Below, one piece after another: positions 33,048 to 45,180 of a stretch of DNA of 64,000 bases (positions are counted from its first letter, which is position 1; every line of letters starts with the position of its first letter). The notes under the pieces were generated by a model, which saw nothing but the letters and a program-made list of their open reading frames with translations, did no database searches and was not told the origin of the DNA. A program made the translations under genes and the position numbers. Source of the DNA: Capniomyces stellatus (lineage: Eukaryota > Kickxellomycota > Harpellomycetes > Harpellales > Legeriomycetaceae); NCBI GenBank assembly GCA_001661515.1, contig LUVW01000010.1:661925-725924 (forward strand), in the 5' to 3' direction.

Positions 33048-33803
33048 ATGTCTATAATCAAAAGTGCCATGTTTTTAGCTGTATTATTACCAAAATTTGT
33101 TTTTGCGGTAGTATCAATAACCAACCCGGTCAAAGGCACAGTTTGGGCTGCAGGCACTAACGCAAAGATAAATTGGACTAGCTCGGTAGGCAGACCCATG
33201 AATGGTCCAATAAGTGTATACCTGCTAAAGGGCCAAGACCCAAACAATCTACAGAAAGTAGAAAAGCTTATTTCAGAAGCTGATCCCAACACACTGTCAG
33301 CCGAGGTCAGCTTGCCAAGCGACATCCCAACCCACGAGTTCTACGCAGTGGGTATATCTGATAGCACTGGTGAATTTTCCTACAGCCATTACTTTAAAAT
33401 AGTAGGAAATGGTGACTCAAGCGACAATCAAACTAGCAAAGAAGACCCAGACGCGAGAAAGTCAAACAGAGAAAAAGCTGATGATTTTGATACTAGCAGC
33501 AGTGAAAAACTTAAAAAACTGAGAGAGGAGAGTTCACAGCCACCACTAAGCATGGATAGCGAAGACGCAAGTGGAAGCCGCAAGTCAGGTGGCAGTGACA
33601 CGACAGAGGGTGAGGAAGAGGACTCTAACAAAGACAATAGCTCGCCAAATAAGCCAAGTAAAGACATGACTGGCTCGATGCCAGGATATTTCAGCAATGC
33701 AACATCAAAGTATAACAATCCAGCCTATTTGAAAAGTGCCACAGCACAATTTATACAGCTAACCGTAGTGCTGTTTTATACAATATGCTTGGTTAGTCAC
33801 TAG
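33048..33803 (+). CDS. Kre9/Knh1-like GPI-anchored cell-wall protein
   Basis: Intronless, 251 aa. Signal peptide (MSIIKSAMFLAVLLPKFVFA), then an Ig-like domain beginning VSITNPVKGTVWAAGTNAKI followed by NWTSSVG, the hallmark of the Kre9/Knh1 N-terminal domain, with the typical closing strands near residue 100-115 (YAVGISDSTGEFSYSHYFKIV). The middle is a hydrophilic Ser/Asp/Glu/Lys linker and the end is hydrophobic (AQFIQLTVVLFYTICLV) after a region with small residues, as in GPI-attachment signals. Kre9/Knh1 proteins take part in cell-wall beta-1,6-glucan assembly; most fungi carry many such short anchored versions whose precise role is unknown. Divergent from MDM34. Confidence 0.85.
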   Translation: MSIIKSAMFLAVLLPKFVFAVVSITNPVKGTVWAAGTNAKINWTSSVGRPMNGPISVYLLKGQDPNNLQKVEKLISEADPNTLSAEVSLPSDIPTHEFYAVGISDSTGEFSYSHYFKIVGNGDSSDNQTSKEDPDARKSNREKADDFDTSSSEKLKKLREESSQPPLSMDSEDASGSRKSGGSDTTEGEEEDSNKDNSSPNKPSKDMTGSMPGYFSNATSKYNNPAYLKSATAQFIQLTVVLFYTICLVSH

Positions 33804-34237
33804 TGTCGTTATTATGTGTAGTTTTTATTTATATTTCCAAGAGTTAAAGCGGAGCTTGGAATGTCACCAAGTTGGGAGCATTGAAACTGAAAATTGCGAA
33901 ATGGTAAAAATATTGGAGTTAAAATCGATAAAAAAAGAAAACACTGGAAAGTCAATAAATAAAAGAATATTGGAATATCAATAGTAGAAAAAAACATTGA
34001 ATTTAAGGACAAATTTCGATTTGGCGTAAACAATTGAGGCATCAATACAATTATTTTTTTAATAACTTTAAACTCCAGTTTTGTTATTTATTTATTTTTA
34101 TTGAAATAAAACTAAAATCAAAACCAAAATTTACAAACCTGAATCAGAAAATAGGATCCAAGCAAAACAGCAGGGCAGATCAGGCAGTTGAGCTAGAGGG
34201 AAATATAATAAATTCAATCAACTTTTGATTTTAAGTG
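33804..34237. other. Intergenic
   Basis: 434 bases between the Kre9-like gene and NCA2; AT-rich with A-runs, nothing recognised. Confidence 0.6.
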
Positions 34238-37185
34238 ATGAGTTTTATAGAAGATAGGTATAATGCGTGCATTAGTAAGTTGTGTGCCTCAGAAATCACA
34301 TACGAAAATTTCAATGTCAATAATCGAGTACCGGCAGCAAACAGCAGCGATTTGAAGACGGAAGAAGGGGGCTTGATCAGCGAAACTGAGATTGAAGGGC
34401 AAGAGGAAATCATCAAAAGGACAATAGAGCTAGGACTGTTTCCGAATTATAGCGAGTTTGGCAGCGATAGCAGCAATTCTGTTAGTTTAGCCAGCAACGA
34501 CAAAGGTGGTGGTTATAGTACAGTGTTGATGGGTCTTATTCCTGGGAAGGATAGAAGCCTGGCCAAAATGAACGGCAAAGGCAACGAGACAAAACTGTTA
34601 AACGGCAAAAAAAGCAAACTTAACAAAACCGTTAAAGAGGATTTGGCGGTTTTGGAGATCTTTGTTGATGGATTGATTAAAAAAGGCAAAAAGAAGCGTT
34701 TAAATTCGTTGGGTGAGAATGAGGAAGCTAGTGATATTGGTTTAAACGGAGTTTCTGGAGAAGACCATAAAACCACGATTATGGAGTATTTGTGTGGGCA
34801 GCTGTTAGCAAGAGATGTGTCGATACTGAATGCACAGGTGGCCCAAATGTTGGTTAACAAGTCGTACAAGGTGTTTGGAGAGCAAGAGTACTGGGATAGC
34901 CAAGTGGCATCCAACATGGACACAATTTACTACATTTTGTCAGGTAATTTTTGTACTTGCTTGGTGGTTGTTTTTGGCAGAGGGATAGAGGCTAATCCTA
35001 ATCAACTTTGATAGATATTAGTACAACTAAACAGAATGCTTGTGTGTATAAATGTATAGTTTTACCAGAAAAAACCGTAGAGTTTGCACGACACGTGGTT
35101 AAAAATACAGCAGGATCGGTGCATACTGCTTTGGTTCCGATAATAGAGGCGTATATGTCAAAGGGTTATAGATTTGCTGGATTGAGCCTGAAGGATTCCA
35201 AAAGGCTGGAGGCAGATAATAATGCCGTGCCAACAAAGCGAGACAAGCTGGATTCATTTGAAGTTTTTGGAAAGGCGGTTGAAAAGATAGGATACGTTCC
35301 GCTTGTTCAACAGGAGATTCACGACAAAAAGTCAACTTTAGACGACATTCTATTCTCAATAGTATATAGACTGGGTGTTCTTAGCTCGCCAGTACGCCCT
35401 GGCACAAGCGATGATGTTGATGAATACAGAAAACCTGATTTAAAGGATGTTCAGACAAAAATGCTGTATGAGAGATTAGAAATGGCGATTGACCATTTGC
35501 TATTGGCTACAGGAACAGAAAAAAGCGAGCTGGGATCCAGCATTGACGGCGCGCGTTCTAAAAGTGCAGAGTTGGGATGGGGTAACATGTCTAGCTACTG
35601 TAGAATTATACGTTGTTTGGTGCGTGAGACAATTGAGTTAATAAGTTAGTAGCATTCGTACATTTTTTTTAAACAAACGGAATGTATATGTGCATTTACT
35701 AGAGGCTAGAGTCAAGTCAAATATAAACAAGCTGAGGTTGATCAAACAGAGATGCGATCGTCTTGAGAGGCAATATCGCGAGGAAATAAGGCAGCGTTCT
35801 AAGCCTAGGCTGGCTACGCGTGCCTGGATTCCAGTTTTGGCCCTTTCAGCAGTTGGGTACTTGACTTTTTCGTATGCGGTTGGAAATAAAGAGTCAATAG
35901 AAGAGTATTTCAAAGAGGTGGTGAAGCTGGTTTTCAAATATTCGGAGCGGTATATAACCGCACCGTTATCGGAGGCGTTTAACACGATTAGGTACGGTGG
36001 GAGAATAATAACGGCAGTTTCAGCCAAGTCATTGGAGTCCAGTTTGAGTTCCTTGCAGTCCATGTCAGTTGATTTACTGGAGGATCGAGGTGGGTTGGAT
36101 TATGAGCAAAAGATCTATGTTTTAAACCAGATCCGTGAAGGCAACCTGTCGTCGATAATGGATATGTATGAGAAGGAAATGAAGGTAATTGCAATTTGAG
36201 TTGATGACATATACTTTATGGGGTAGTGACATTTGGTCTTGCCAAATTGATGTTTTAGAGAGTTTGTGGCAGTTGGTTTTTGTTATTGGTATTGTTTTGG
36301 TGGTAAACCAATATTTAACTATGATTTGTTCTTTTTTTATGCTGTCTTTAATCGTTTTTTTTCCATTTATATTTTGGTGACTTGGTCAAGTAGAACCCGA
36401 TAAAAAACGTTTTGTTTGGAGACTTACTGAGGTGTATCCTAATCCAGGTGCAAAAGGCAAATGTAGACATTCAACTTGCATTGGCGGCGCTAGACAAACT
36501 CTTGAGATCAAACGAGCTTAATTTTGTGTTTTTAGCTGTTGCTCCTGCCGCTGGGATTCTATACTTTAGCGCAAGAGTTTTCCTGGCTCTAATTGAAAAG
36601 GCCTCAAATAGTGGAAGTAGAAAGCTATCAGTGGTCATTAGGTTGGCAATGAGGTAAGTCTACACCGAATAAAAGTATCGAGTTTTCTGTGCTTGTTTTC
36701 TGCTTGAGACTGTTTTTTTTTTTTTTTTGAAAAACGTTGGTAAATGGCTGTTAAAACACTGCTCATTTAGGGATATTGAGATCTTATTTAACAAGAATCT
36801 TGGACTGAAGTTGGCAGAGGGCCAGAACAAGCTGATTAGAAGTAACTCTGATAAACCGTCAGAACAGAGCCAAGGCGATTTCTCCAATAGCAGTCTGACA
36901 ACTGCAAAAAACCATGGGTATGACGTTGCTTTTCAGGGTCTCTTGCTTTGTTACACCGATCGACTGCGCTACCTGTCAGACGGGCTTACCAAACCTTCAG
37001 GTATCTGGTGCAAAATGTTCCTTAGACCACTGGGCTTGTATTCATCCAGCCTGGAGCTGCCTAAACTCAGAAGCTTATTCTTGGAAGATGTAAGAGAGCT
37101 AGAGAATAGCAACTATACAATCAAGCAGAGATACAATGTCATTAACCGTATGTATAGAACATACTCGTTCCTATCCAGCTCCTAA
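34238..37185 (+). CDS. NCA2: Nuclear control of ATPase protein 2 (NCA2)
   Basis: Mitochondrial inner-membrane protein linked in yeast to expression of mitochondrial ATP6/ATP8. Five exons: 34238-34943, 35015-35644, 35703-36184, 36394-36653, 36771-37185; 830 aa, each junction in frame. Landmarks: a basic coiled region (RLIKQRCDRLERQYREEIRQ), a first membrane segment WIPVLALSAVGYLTFSYAVG, the motif SIMDMYEKEMKNPIKNVLFG leading into LLRCILIQVQKANVDIQLAL and ALDKLLRSNELNFVFLAVAP (second membrane segment), and a C-terminal GLLLCYTDRLRYL block ending in RYNVINRMYRTYSF. These are the defining conserved blocks of NCA2. The first 230 residues (Lys-rich, low complexity) are not conserved. Intron 2 is only 58 bases. 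Confidence 0.9.
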
Positions 37186-37454
37186 ACTTTTACAACCGTT
37201 TAATATGTTTGAAATATCAGAGCTCTTTAGCTGCTCAAGACGAGCGAATAAACTACAATATACACATGATGCACTGCTGAATAAAAGACATTTCAATGAT
37301 TTCTAAAAGAGTGTTTATTAGTTATCTTAAGGCAACAAAAAAATAGCTAAATCAGAGCCGCATTTCAACAACTAAATAAACAAACTATTTAAAAAGAAAT
37401 AAAAAAAAACACACTCGCAAAAGTGCTGCTTGCAAAAATGAATGATAAATAAAT

Positions 37455-37817
37455 TTATGCGTCAGCAATGGTGACATCAACATCGACTCCAGGTTCAATG
37501 GCAATTGAAGTGATTTGCTTGACGATCTCAGCTGGTGAGTGCAAGTCAATCAAACGCTTGTGGATTCTCATCTCGAAGCGATCCCAGGTCTTTGAACCTT
37601 CACCATTTGGTGTTTTACGGGTGGTGATTCTAAGGAATCTGGTTGGGAGACGGACTGGTCCCTTAACCTTGAGTCTCTTGTCCTTGGCACGGTTGACAAG
37701 ATCAGAGCATACCTTCTCGAGGGCCTGGACCTTGGTGCTGGTCAAAGTGATACGGATGCGGTGGATCTTGACATCTGGAGTCTCCTCAAATCCTGGCTTT
37801 TTAGCGACATAAGACAT
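37455..37817 (-). CDS. RPS20: 40S ribosomal protein S20 (uS10)
   Basis: 120-aa single-exon protein (human RPS20 119 aa) with the complete uS10 sequence: [60 protein letters not shown] and [13 protein letters not shown]. It sits in the head of the small ribosomal subunit. Base composition is less AT-rich than the surroundings, with C-ending codons, as expected for a highly expressed gene. Upstream (37818-38100) is T-rich in plus-strand view, that is A-rich leader on the coding strand. Confidence 0.97.
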   Translation of the reverse strand: MSYVAKKPGFEETPDVKIHRIRITLTSTKVQALEKVCSDLVNRAKDKRLKVKGPVRLPTRFLRITTRKTPNGEGSKTWDRFEMRIHKRLIDLHSPAEIVKQITSIAIEPGVDVDVTIADA

Positions 37818-38549
37818 CTTTATAAAATTTGTTTATTTTTTTTTTTTATCAAAATATGATTCTTAATCAAAAAAAAAAGTTGTCCCAGCGGTGACTAAAA
37901 CAGTAAAATATTCTTTTTAATTAGAAAGAAGGAATCAAAGTTTTACCCAGCAATTCCCTCCTTTAATTGAATTTACAGAAAAAATTTATTTCTGTTTTTC
38001 GTTTTTTATTTTATCCCTTCTATTATTTTTTTTTCTTTCCATTTAGTAGCCTTTATTTACAATAGTTTTTTTTTTACATTTTTTTTTCCAACTATTCATT
38101 TTTTCCAGCTATTTATTTTTTAAACTAGAATTATTTTTGAATTTTCTAGATTTGCTATTCACACAAATCGATAATCCAAAGAAAATTAAGTGTGTTTTTT
38201 TTATGCGGTTTTATTGGCTGACCAAATCTTCTAAATTGTGGAAAAACGATTGAGAAAGCAATTTTTTACCTAGAGCCGTTTAACAAATTTTAAATTTTAC
38301 TCGAGTATTGTTTGCTCGCAGAACAAACCAAGAACAAAAGTTGAATTTATTTGGAATTAGGGTTGGAAAGTAAATATCTGCTTCAATTACAACTATGTTT
38401 TTTTTCTTGGATTTGAAAACTATTAATAATGTAAGGGTAAATTCAAAACTCACCATTGGATAATAAAATAAAAGTAAATTGTGTTGGTCAAATAGCATCC
38501 TATATTTCAAGTCCTTTTTCTGCTTGTCTACCCAATGGATATAAAATAA
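37818..38549. other. RPS20 upstream region
   Basis: Very AT-rich, long T/A homopolymers; probably holds the RPS20 promoter. No other gene recognised. Confidence 0.5.
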
Positions 38550-38978
38550 ACTGAAACGCCAGTGGGCAAAGTCCAGAATCCCATTTCAAAAGCCTTGAGC
38601 TTGAAGCCTAACATTGCATTACCCATTTACCACGAAATGGCTCCGCATTATGCTGGGGTGTCTTTGACTATCGATGCACCACATACGACTCTGCTTTTTA
38701 GGCACAGCAATAAGATATGTGTGTCCAAGGCGTTGCGGAAAGACTAGCTAAAAGATGCGTGTCTGACAACATTTGGTTTGGCGAGTTGCAAGATGGTTGA
38801 GATGTTTTGTGCTTACAAAGATTTGGGGTTAAGAAGGCGAGATACAGAGGCACCATTTGATTTTAGTAATTCTGGCGGTGGTGTGAGGTGGACTCTGCTC
38901 AGTTATAGTTATTTCAATAGTATTTTGTCCGAGATGAACACTAATACTGTGGATATGTGGTTAAAGGTGTATTGTTGA
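38550..38978 (+). pseudogene. Gene relic with one in-frame stop, family unknown
   Basis: A 143-codon frame between stops at 38547 and 38976 is interrupted only by a TAG at 38745-38747. Both halves read as ordinary protein in the same frame: NPISKALSLKPNIALPIYHE, MAPHYAGVSLTIDAPHTTLL and FRHSNKICVSKALRKD, then after the stop LKDACLTTFGLASCKMVEMF, DFSNSGGGVRWTLLSYSYF and MNTNTVDMWLKVYC. The segment is clearly less AT-rich than its flanks and has no ATG near the left edge and no obvious 5' exon. An intron spanning the TAG is not supported by good splice sites. Best read as a decaying gene fragment; I do not recognise the family. Confidence 0.45.
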
Positions 38979-39446
38979 TAACGCCAAGAATAAATAAAAG
39001 TACAGATGGAAATAACCAGCAGTTGGGGTTTTACAGCTTCCAACCTTGATATATGATTGGCGCTGTTGTGTTGGATCGATTGGGTACATTTTACATCTTT
39101 TCGATTTTTTATTTAGATAATTAAAGCTGGAATCATAAGAAAAAAATAAATCGAAAAGGCATTCTAATTGTGCTTTTTTCAATTGTGTGTAAACTGATTT
39201 TACTGAATTTGACTTGGTTGTTATAAAATTGAGGTTTGATTTACAAAGGAGTGAATAGGAAACTCGAGTATAGAATAGTCTAGAACTTGCAGCACTAAGG
39301 AAAGCAGAAAACGAGCAAAAGTCATACAATTAATTAACACATAATTTTCAGGATTTGTTTTATTAAAAGTAAAGTAATTGAAAAGTACAAACGTGCGACA
39401 AAGTCACAATTGAAAAAGGAAAAACGAGGATATATATACACTGGAT
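38979..39446. other. Intergenic upstream of TMEM242-like gene
   Basis: 468 bases, AT-rich; TATATATA at 39431-39438 lies just before the ATG. Nothing else recognised. Confidence 0.5.
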
Positions 39447-40109
39447 ATGGATAGCAATAAGCCCAGCGAAACAGGAAGTTCAGACAGCACAGCAAAGATG
39501 CTATTGAAAAAGCTTGATGGATTTGAAGAAAAGATTGAAAAAGCCAAGCCAAGCCCAAAGGCATTTGTGGCAATTGGAGCCACTACATTTACAGCAGCAT
39601 TGTTTACCGCGGCATTGGTAGGCCGAAGACGAGGTAAGAACTGATAAGAATAATGGTGAAAAGAAAGGAGAAAATTCATAGTTTTTACTGTTAGGTTGTA
39701 TTTGTGCAGGCCAGTGAGATTGGTGGAGAACATTGTTTTTTATTATTTTTTGACTATAAGTATTTACATGTTGTGTTGACCTTTGGTTGATGTAGCGTAC
39801 AGACAGTCGTTGTTGTCAGGTGAGATAATGACAGCAGAACCAGCGGTATTAGCGGCACGGGCATTTGGATTGGCGACGCTAGGATGCGTGACGTTTTTCA
39901 GTTTAGGAATAGCAGGGGCAACACTGTATTGTAATAAAAACAACATCCATACACTTCCAGAGTTTAGCGATGCAATGAAAGCAAAGTATGTGCAGATGTT
40001 TGGGTCGCCGCTGAGCAAGCGGACGGAGCTGGATGAGGAGCAGGACAAGGATTTGGTGAAGTTGGAGACTTGGGATAGGATGATTGAGGAGGCAGAAGAG
40101 AAAGAGTGA
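39447..40109 (+). CDS. TMEM242-like mitochondrial inner-membrane protein
   Basis: Two exons, 39447-39633 and 39796-40109, joined in phase 1; 166 aa. Two hydrophobic segments are present (FVAIGATTFTAALFTAALVG and LGCVTFFSLGIAGATLY). Between and after them are the family blocks LAARAFGLATLG and HTLPEFSDAMKAKYVQMFGS, corresponding to animal LALRALGWGSLY and the HSMNDFRSKM tail. In animals TMEM242 helps assemble the ATP synthase c-ring and complex I. The match is over a short region, so the function is inferred from family membership. The C-terminus is acidic. Confidence 0.72.
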
Positions 40110-41003
40110 GGATGAAATAGCGAGTGGAAATACTGTGAAATGAGTGTTTATGGTTGAATTTTGGCCAATTTGTAACACGACTAATAGCAACAAGTGATAG
40201 GCGATGATGAGAGAAAGAGGGGGGCAATTAGAGCAGCAGAGTGGGTACTGGATTAGCTGGGTTAGAGTCTCCCTCTTATGTTTTATTTTCGTTTTATTGT
40301 ACATGGGTACAATAAATGTTATATTTTAGATTGATTGTTTAGATTAAAATATATTTTTTGTCTTTGTTTAATATTATTAATAAAGGATTAAAAAAGCAAA
40401 AAGTACAAGTGCTGGTATATGTTGAGCTTTTTAGTAGTGAGATCAAGATATTTGGAAAGACATTGTGATACCAGGGATATAAGATAAAGATGAAAAGAAA
40501 ATGAGATACTGGGATTGACAAAAAAAAAAAAGACGGAATAGACAAACAAGAGCAGAGTAAGAAAAAGAAAATACAATGATTAAAAAGGGAAAATAATTCA
40601 CGAAAAATGTGTTTGTGGAGAATGCAGTTAAAAAAAGGAAATAAAGCAAATTTGGTAGAAAAAAGACGAGGAAAACAAAAGCAAAATATTAACGAAAATA
40701 GCAATAAAATTTCAATAAAAAAACAGCAACAAATAAACAAATAACAAATAAACCAGGAGCAGCAGTTGTTTACTTGGTTTAATAGCAAAATCGACAATTA
40801 CAAACAAAATATAAAAAACAAAGACAGCGCTAAACACTAGTCTAATTGTAAATATTAAAAAGCGAGATTGGGAGAAAGGAAGAAAAGTCATTTGTGTTGG
40901 CTGCGAAAAACTGAGACGCGTAATAGTGGCAAAACAAACATTAATTTATTAAAAAAAGACAATAGTGGTGAAAAGGAAAAAAAAAGGTATAATAGAATTA
41001 AGG
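40110..41003. other. Intergenic, AT-rich
   Basis: About 900 bases between the TMEM242-like and Rsc9-like genes; A-rich toward the right end, consistent with an A-rich 5' leader. No gene recognised on either strand. Confidence 0.55.
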
Positions 41004-44000
41004 ATGAGTGGATTAGGACGGTCAGCGAATAAGGAGATTGTTGACATGATTCAACGAACACCCGAGTATGCAGACTTTATGTCGGGGCTGAGGAAGCTTC
41101 ATGATTTTTTAGGGTAAGAACAATGTAATAGTTGAACAACATAGTAGTTGAGCAATAGAGCAATATAGTAGTTGAGCAACAAAGCAATTGGGCTTTTTTT
41201 TTTTTTTTTTGGTTTATACCTTCTTTAAAAGAAAAAGCTGATAAAGCAAGAGTGGGTTGGAGATGAGAATGAAAACAAGATGAAATGGAATGAATAAAAT
41301 AGGACGGATTTGCATGCGGAACCTACGTTGGGGTGTCGAAGGTTGGATTTGTTTGTGATATACAAGACAGTGTTGCAGATGGGGGGATATGCAGTGGTTA
41401 CAGAGGAGAAAAAGTGGAAGTTGGTGTGTAAGGACTACGATTTCCCGCCAACATGTACGAATTCGGCGTATGCGATAAAGGCGGCGTATTATAGAAACCT
41501 GTATGATTACGAAAAGGTGTATTATTGGAAAAAAGATGTGAACGAGTTGCTGGCAGAAAAGAGAAGCCAGAAGAAGGGAACGATGAAGGAAAGAGAGACG
41601 AGGAAGAGCGCGTCGAAAGGGGTGGGACTTGGGATTGAGGAGCAGAGTATGGCGAAGGGGTTGGGGTATAGCGGAAAGAAACGGGGGAGAAAAAGAGGGT
41701 TGTCTTATGAGGGTGGGGGCAATGGATATGTTGGAGAGGGGATACGAGAGAGCGGGAGAAGGGGGCGGACAAGAGTGGATTATAACGAGGATGATGACGA
41801 GAGTTCAGGGGAGGAAAGAGGAGAAATAGGCAAAAGTATTGGTAGCAGGAGGAGTTTGTATGGGGGAGTTGAGGGGGGAGATAGGCAAATGTCGGGAGGG
41901 GTTATGGGGAATGTGGGGGGAGTGGAGATGAGAGGAGTGAGTATTTCTAGTGGGAAGGGAGCGATGGGAGTGGGAGTGGGAGTGGGTGTAGGAGCAAGAA
42001 CAGGGGTGACAACAAGAGGAGGGGTAGGAGTAGGGGAAGGGTTAGGATTAGGGGAAAGCAAGTATGCAGAGAAGATGAGCAAGTTGGTGTCTACAATAGT
42101 AGGAATACTGAATGCGACGGAGGTTAGTATAGCAGATTTCACGGGGGGGCCAAAATGTAGAATAGTGATGGCGTTGTTTAGTGATTTGGGGAACGAGGTG
42201 AGCTGGGCGATTCGGCAGTTGGTGATGTGGTCGGCGGGGAGTAGCGACTCGTATGTGGTGATCCAACATTCGACGTTTTTGGTAGAGGCGGTGGTGTACC
42301 AGTTGGGCAAGAGCATCGAGGAGATGAAGGGTGGGGAGTTGGGGGGAAAAGGAGCGGGAAAACGGTGGAGGTGGGAGAAGATGTTGAGGGCTGGAGAGCT
42401 GGAGTGCAAGTTGGCAAGGGATAAGGTGAGTTGTTTGTTGCTGAGCTGCAGGAATCTGGCGGCAATGAATGCGTCAAACGGGATAATGATGGGGACAAAT
42501 GTGGAGTTTATGAGGATTGTTGGGGGGCTGATTACGGGAAACGAATTGAGGGATTGGGAGGATAATAGCGAGATAGTGTCGTTGGCGGTGGAGTTGGTGG
42601 AAATCATAATAAACGGCAACTCGACAATCAACCAAAGCAACAAGATAGCAGGGATATTTGGGAGCGAGGACCGAGAGCTGGCCCAGATATACGTGGATGT
42701 ATACAGGGTTGGACATAGTCAGCTGATATACAGCGAGGACAAGAACCTGGTGTTGTGCGGAATCAACGTGATATACAGCAGCTTAGTGTGGATTCCAAAG
42801 GTGGTAACCGGGTCTATACAGAACAAGAATCAGAGTCAGAATGGGAGTCAAAGTCAAAGCCAGAGTCGTGATGGTGTGGTTGAGGCTGGATTGATGGCGC
42901 GGTTGGTGGAGTTATCGGCGCTTCCTGACCCGGAAATAGTGATATCCAGTATCAAGCTGTTGGGTGAGCTGATTCGACTTGAGAGAAATGCGGTTGATAA
43001 GGAGGTGCTAGAGAGGGGTAGCAGGTACCAGCAGAACAAGCTGATGGCGCTCAAGAAAAACATCCTAAGCAGCAGTGTTGTAGGCGATGGCCAGGGCGGC
43101 GGAGGGATATCAGACGGGTTGGACAGTTCGGGAGGCGATAGGGAGTACGAGCAAGTTGTGCCAGACAGACTGGACACGAAGCTGTCGTACCTGGTGCTAT
43201 TTTGGGCCAAGCAGCTCAACGAAAAGTATATTCGGACGCAGGCGAAACTGGGGGGGAACAGCGGGTCAAGAGTCAGCAAAACCCACATAATAGTCTCCAA
43301 GTGGCTCAGGGCAAGTTACCAGTCGTCCAGACACTTGGCGTTGGGCGTGGATGGGACGAGCCAGGCCAACACAATTCCATTCAACTCGCTGTTCCACTAC
43401 TACCTGCAGCCACAAGTTCTGAGCGGCGTGGAGAAGGTGAGCGTTGCTGAGTTTGTTGGGCTGATTAACTCGGTTTTCCCAAACTCGTTTGAAACGGTCA
43501 ACGCTGTGCCGGTGGTATACTTGGTGCCGGTTCACCAGAGTTCTGACAAACCAGATGTAAGTTCTGGAGTGGCTGGTGGGCTGGGCAGTGGTCCGGGTGT
43601 GTTTAGGTGTTTGTGGGCTGATTGTGGGCATAGCTTTGCGGGTCAGGCTGGGGGTGCTGCGTTGAGTGAGACTGTTCGTTCACATTTTATTGACGCGCAT
43701 TTAGAGAAAAGTGCTTTGGAGCTGCACCAGACGGGATCAACAAGGTGTTTGTGGAAGCGGTGCGCCAAGTTGATTTCGGCTGCTCCTTCAGGCCAAGCGG
43801 TCGGCTCTGGAAACCAGTGCGGTGCTGCTAAGTTCAAACTGATGAATCACCTACTGGTTCATGGACCAACTGACACGCTAGACAATCAGCCACAGCCAAT
43901 GTTTACAGTTCACAGTACTCGTAGCGATTTCAGTAAACAGGACAATCAAGATGAGGACAATGGGGGTAATGATGGCGAAGAGGAGAGTGATGAGGATGAA

Positions 44001-44477
44001 GAAGTAGAGCACAAAATCGATTTTGCATTCAAAGTATACAAAGAGTTTGAAGCTTTTGCACCTTACATTCTACAATCCTTGTTTGCGACTTTGTTGCTTT
44101 ACGGAAAATACTCAAAGTCGCTTAAATCTCTACACAAATTACAACTCAAGTTTTCTGCTTCAAAGGAACAGCAGCAGCAGCAGCAAAATTATCAGGCGGT
44201 AGTCGAATCAACGGGTCAAAAAGCTGTGGCAGCAGCGCAGACCGAAAAGCCCGACCCTAGCACCAAGAGCCTTGATACTACTATTAATGAAGGTGGTAAA
44301 AGCCTATCTAGCCAAGTAAGCCACCAGAATCGGGATGGCGATGGTGGTGGCGATTATTCTAGTGGAATAGATATTGGGTGCATGTATGGTGTTGGATTGA
44401 AATCTGTTTTGGCCAAGGTGGCTTTGGAGGTGCCGAGTTTATCGGCGAATGCTTATTTATGCTCGATTTACTTTTAG
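41004..44477 (+). CDS. ARID-domain chromatin remodeller subunit (Rsc9 / ARID2-like)
   Basis: Two exons, 41004-41113 and 41303-44477, 1094 aa. The ARID DNA-binding domain spans the intron: RTPEYADFMSGLRKLHDFLG continues as TDLHAEPTLGCRRLDLFVIY, LQMGGYAVVTEEKKWKLVC and NSAYAIKAAYYRNLYDYEKV. A long alpha-helical middle (residues about 330-770) fits the armadillo-like core of Rsc9/BAF200. Near residue 830 a C2H2-like finger (CLWADCGHSF...HFIDAH) is followed by a second degenerate one (CLWKRC...LMNHLLVH), as in Rsc9 and ARID2. These proteins are signature subunits of RSC/PBAF remodelling complexes. Residues about 110-230 are Gly/Arg-rich low complexity. The intron contains a T-run of about 18. Confidence 0.88.
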
Positions 44478-45180
44478 TTTTTTCTTCTTGTTTTTTTTTT
44501 TTAAATTTTTATTTGTTGGCCGTTTGGTTACAATTGTTTGTTGATTGGGCAAAAAAAGTATTGTGATTTATTGTCCAATTGATATCAATTAATAGTTATT
44601 TTTTTTGTTTGCGATCCAACCAATAAAACCATGTTTATACTTTTTATTTATTTATTTATTTTTTAATTCAGCAACTATTTTAATGGGGAAATTCGAGTAA
44701 CAAAAAAAAATTTTTTTTTTTTTTTAATCTAGTTGGAATGAATTATATCATTAGTTTAAGATAAAGTTGATAATAATTTAATTGGCATTTTTATTTTTTA
44801 TTTTTTTTCGAGAAAGAGTCGAGATTAATTTCCAAGTTTACAGAAATAATTCTTTTTTTTTTATTTTACTTCTTGCTTTTGATATCATTAACAGTCAAGA
44901 AACAAACAAACAAACAAACAAACAAACAAAAAGTCAGTCAGTCTGTCATTATAGGTAAGTAAAGGCTTAGTGAACATCAGAGTTTAAGCAAACAACAAAC
45001 ACCGGCACAGTAAACAAAAAAAAAGCAACTTTTGACTATACTTTGATGGTTTGGAATATGTAGAAATTAAGAGTGATAAAAAACAAACAAGAACATTTAT
45101 AAGTAGGAATGAAATAAATAAATAATGCAAGTGTACGTATTAAAAAAATAAGGTATGGTGAATAGGAGGATAAATAGAAA
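44478..45180. other. Intergenic with AAAC repeat
   Basis: Upstream of MAM33. Homopolymer-rich; an (AAAC)8 microsatellite at 44899-44931 is followed by GTCAGTCAGTCTGTC. Confidence 0.6.

Noticed and set aside
41780..42643. 287-codon minus-strand frame inside the Rsc9-like gene
   Set aside because: Antisense of conserved ARID-protein sequence; no family resemblance.
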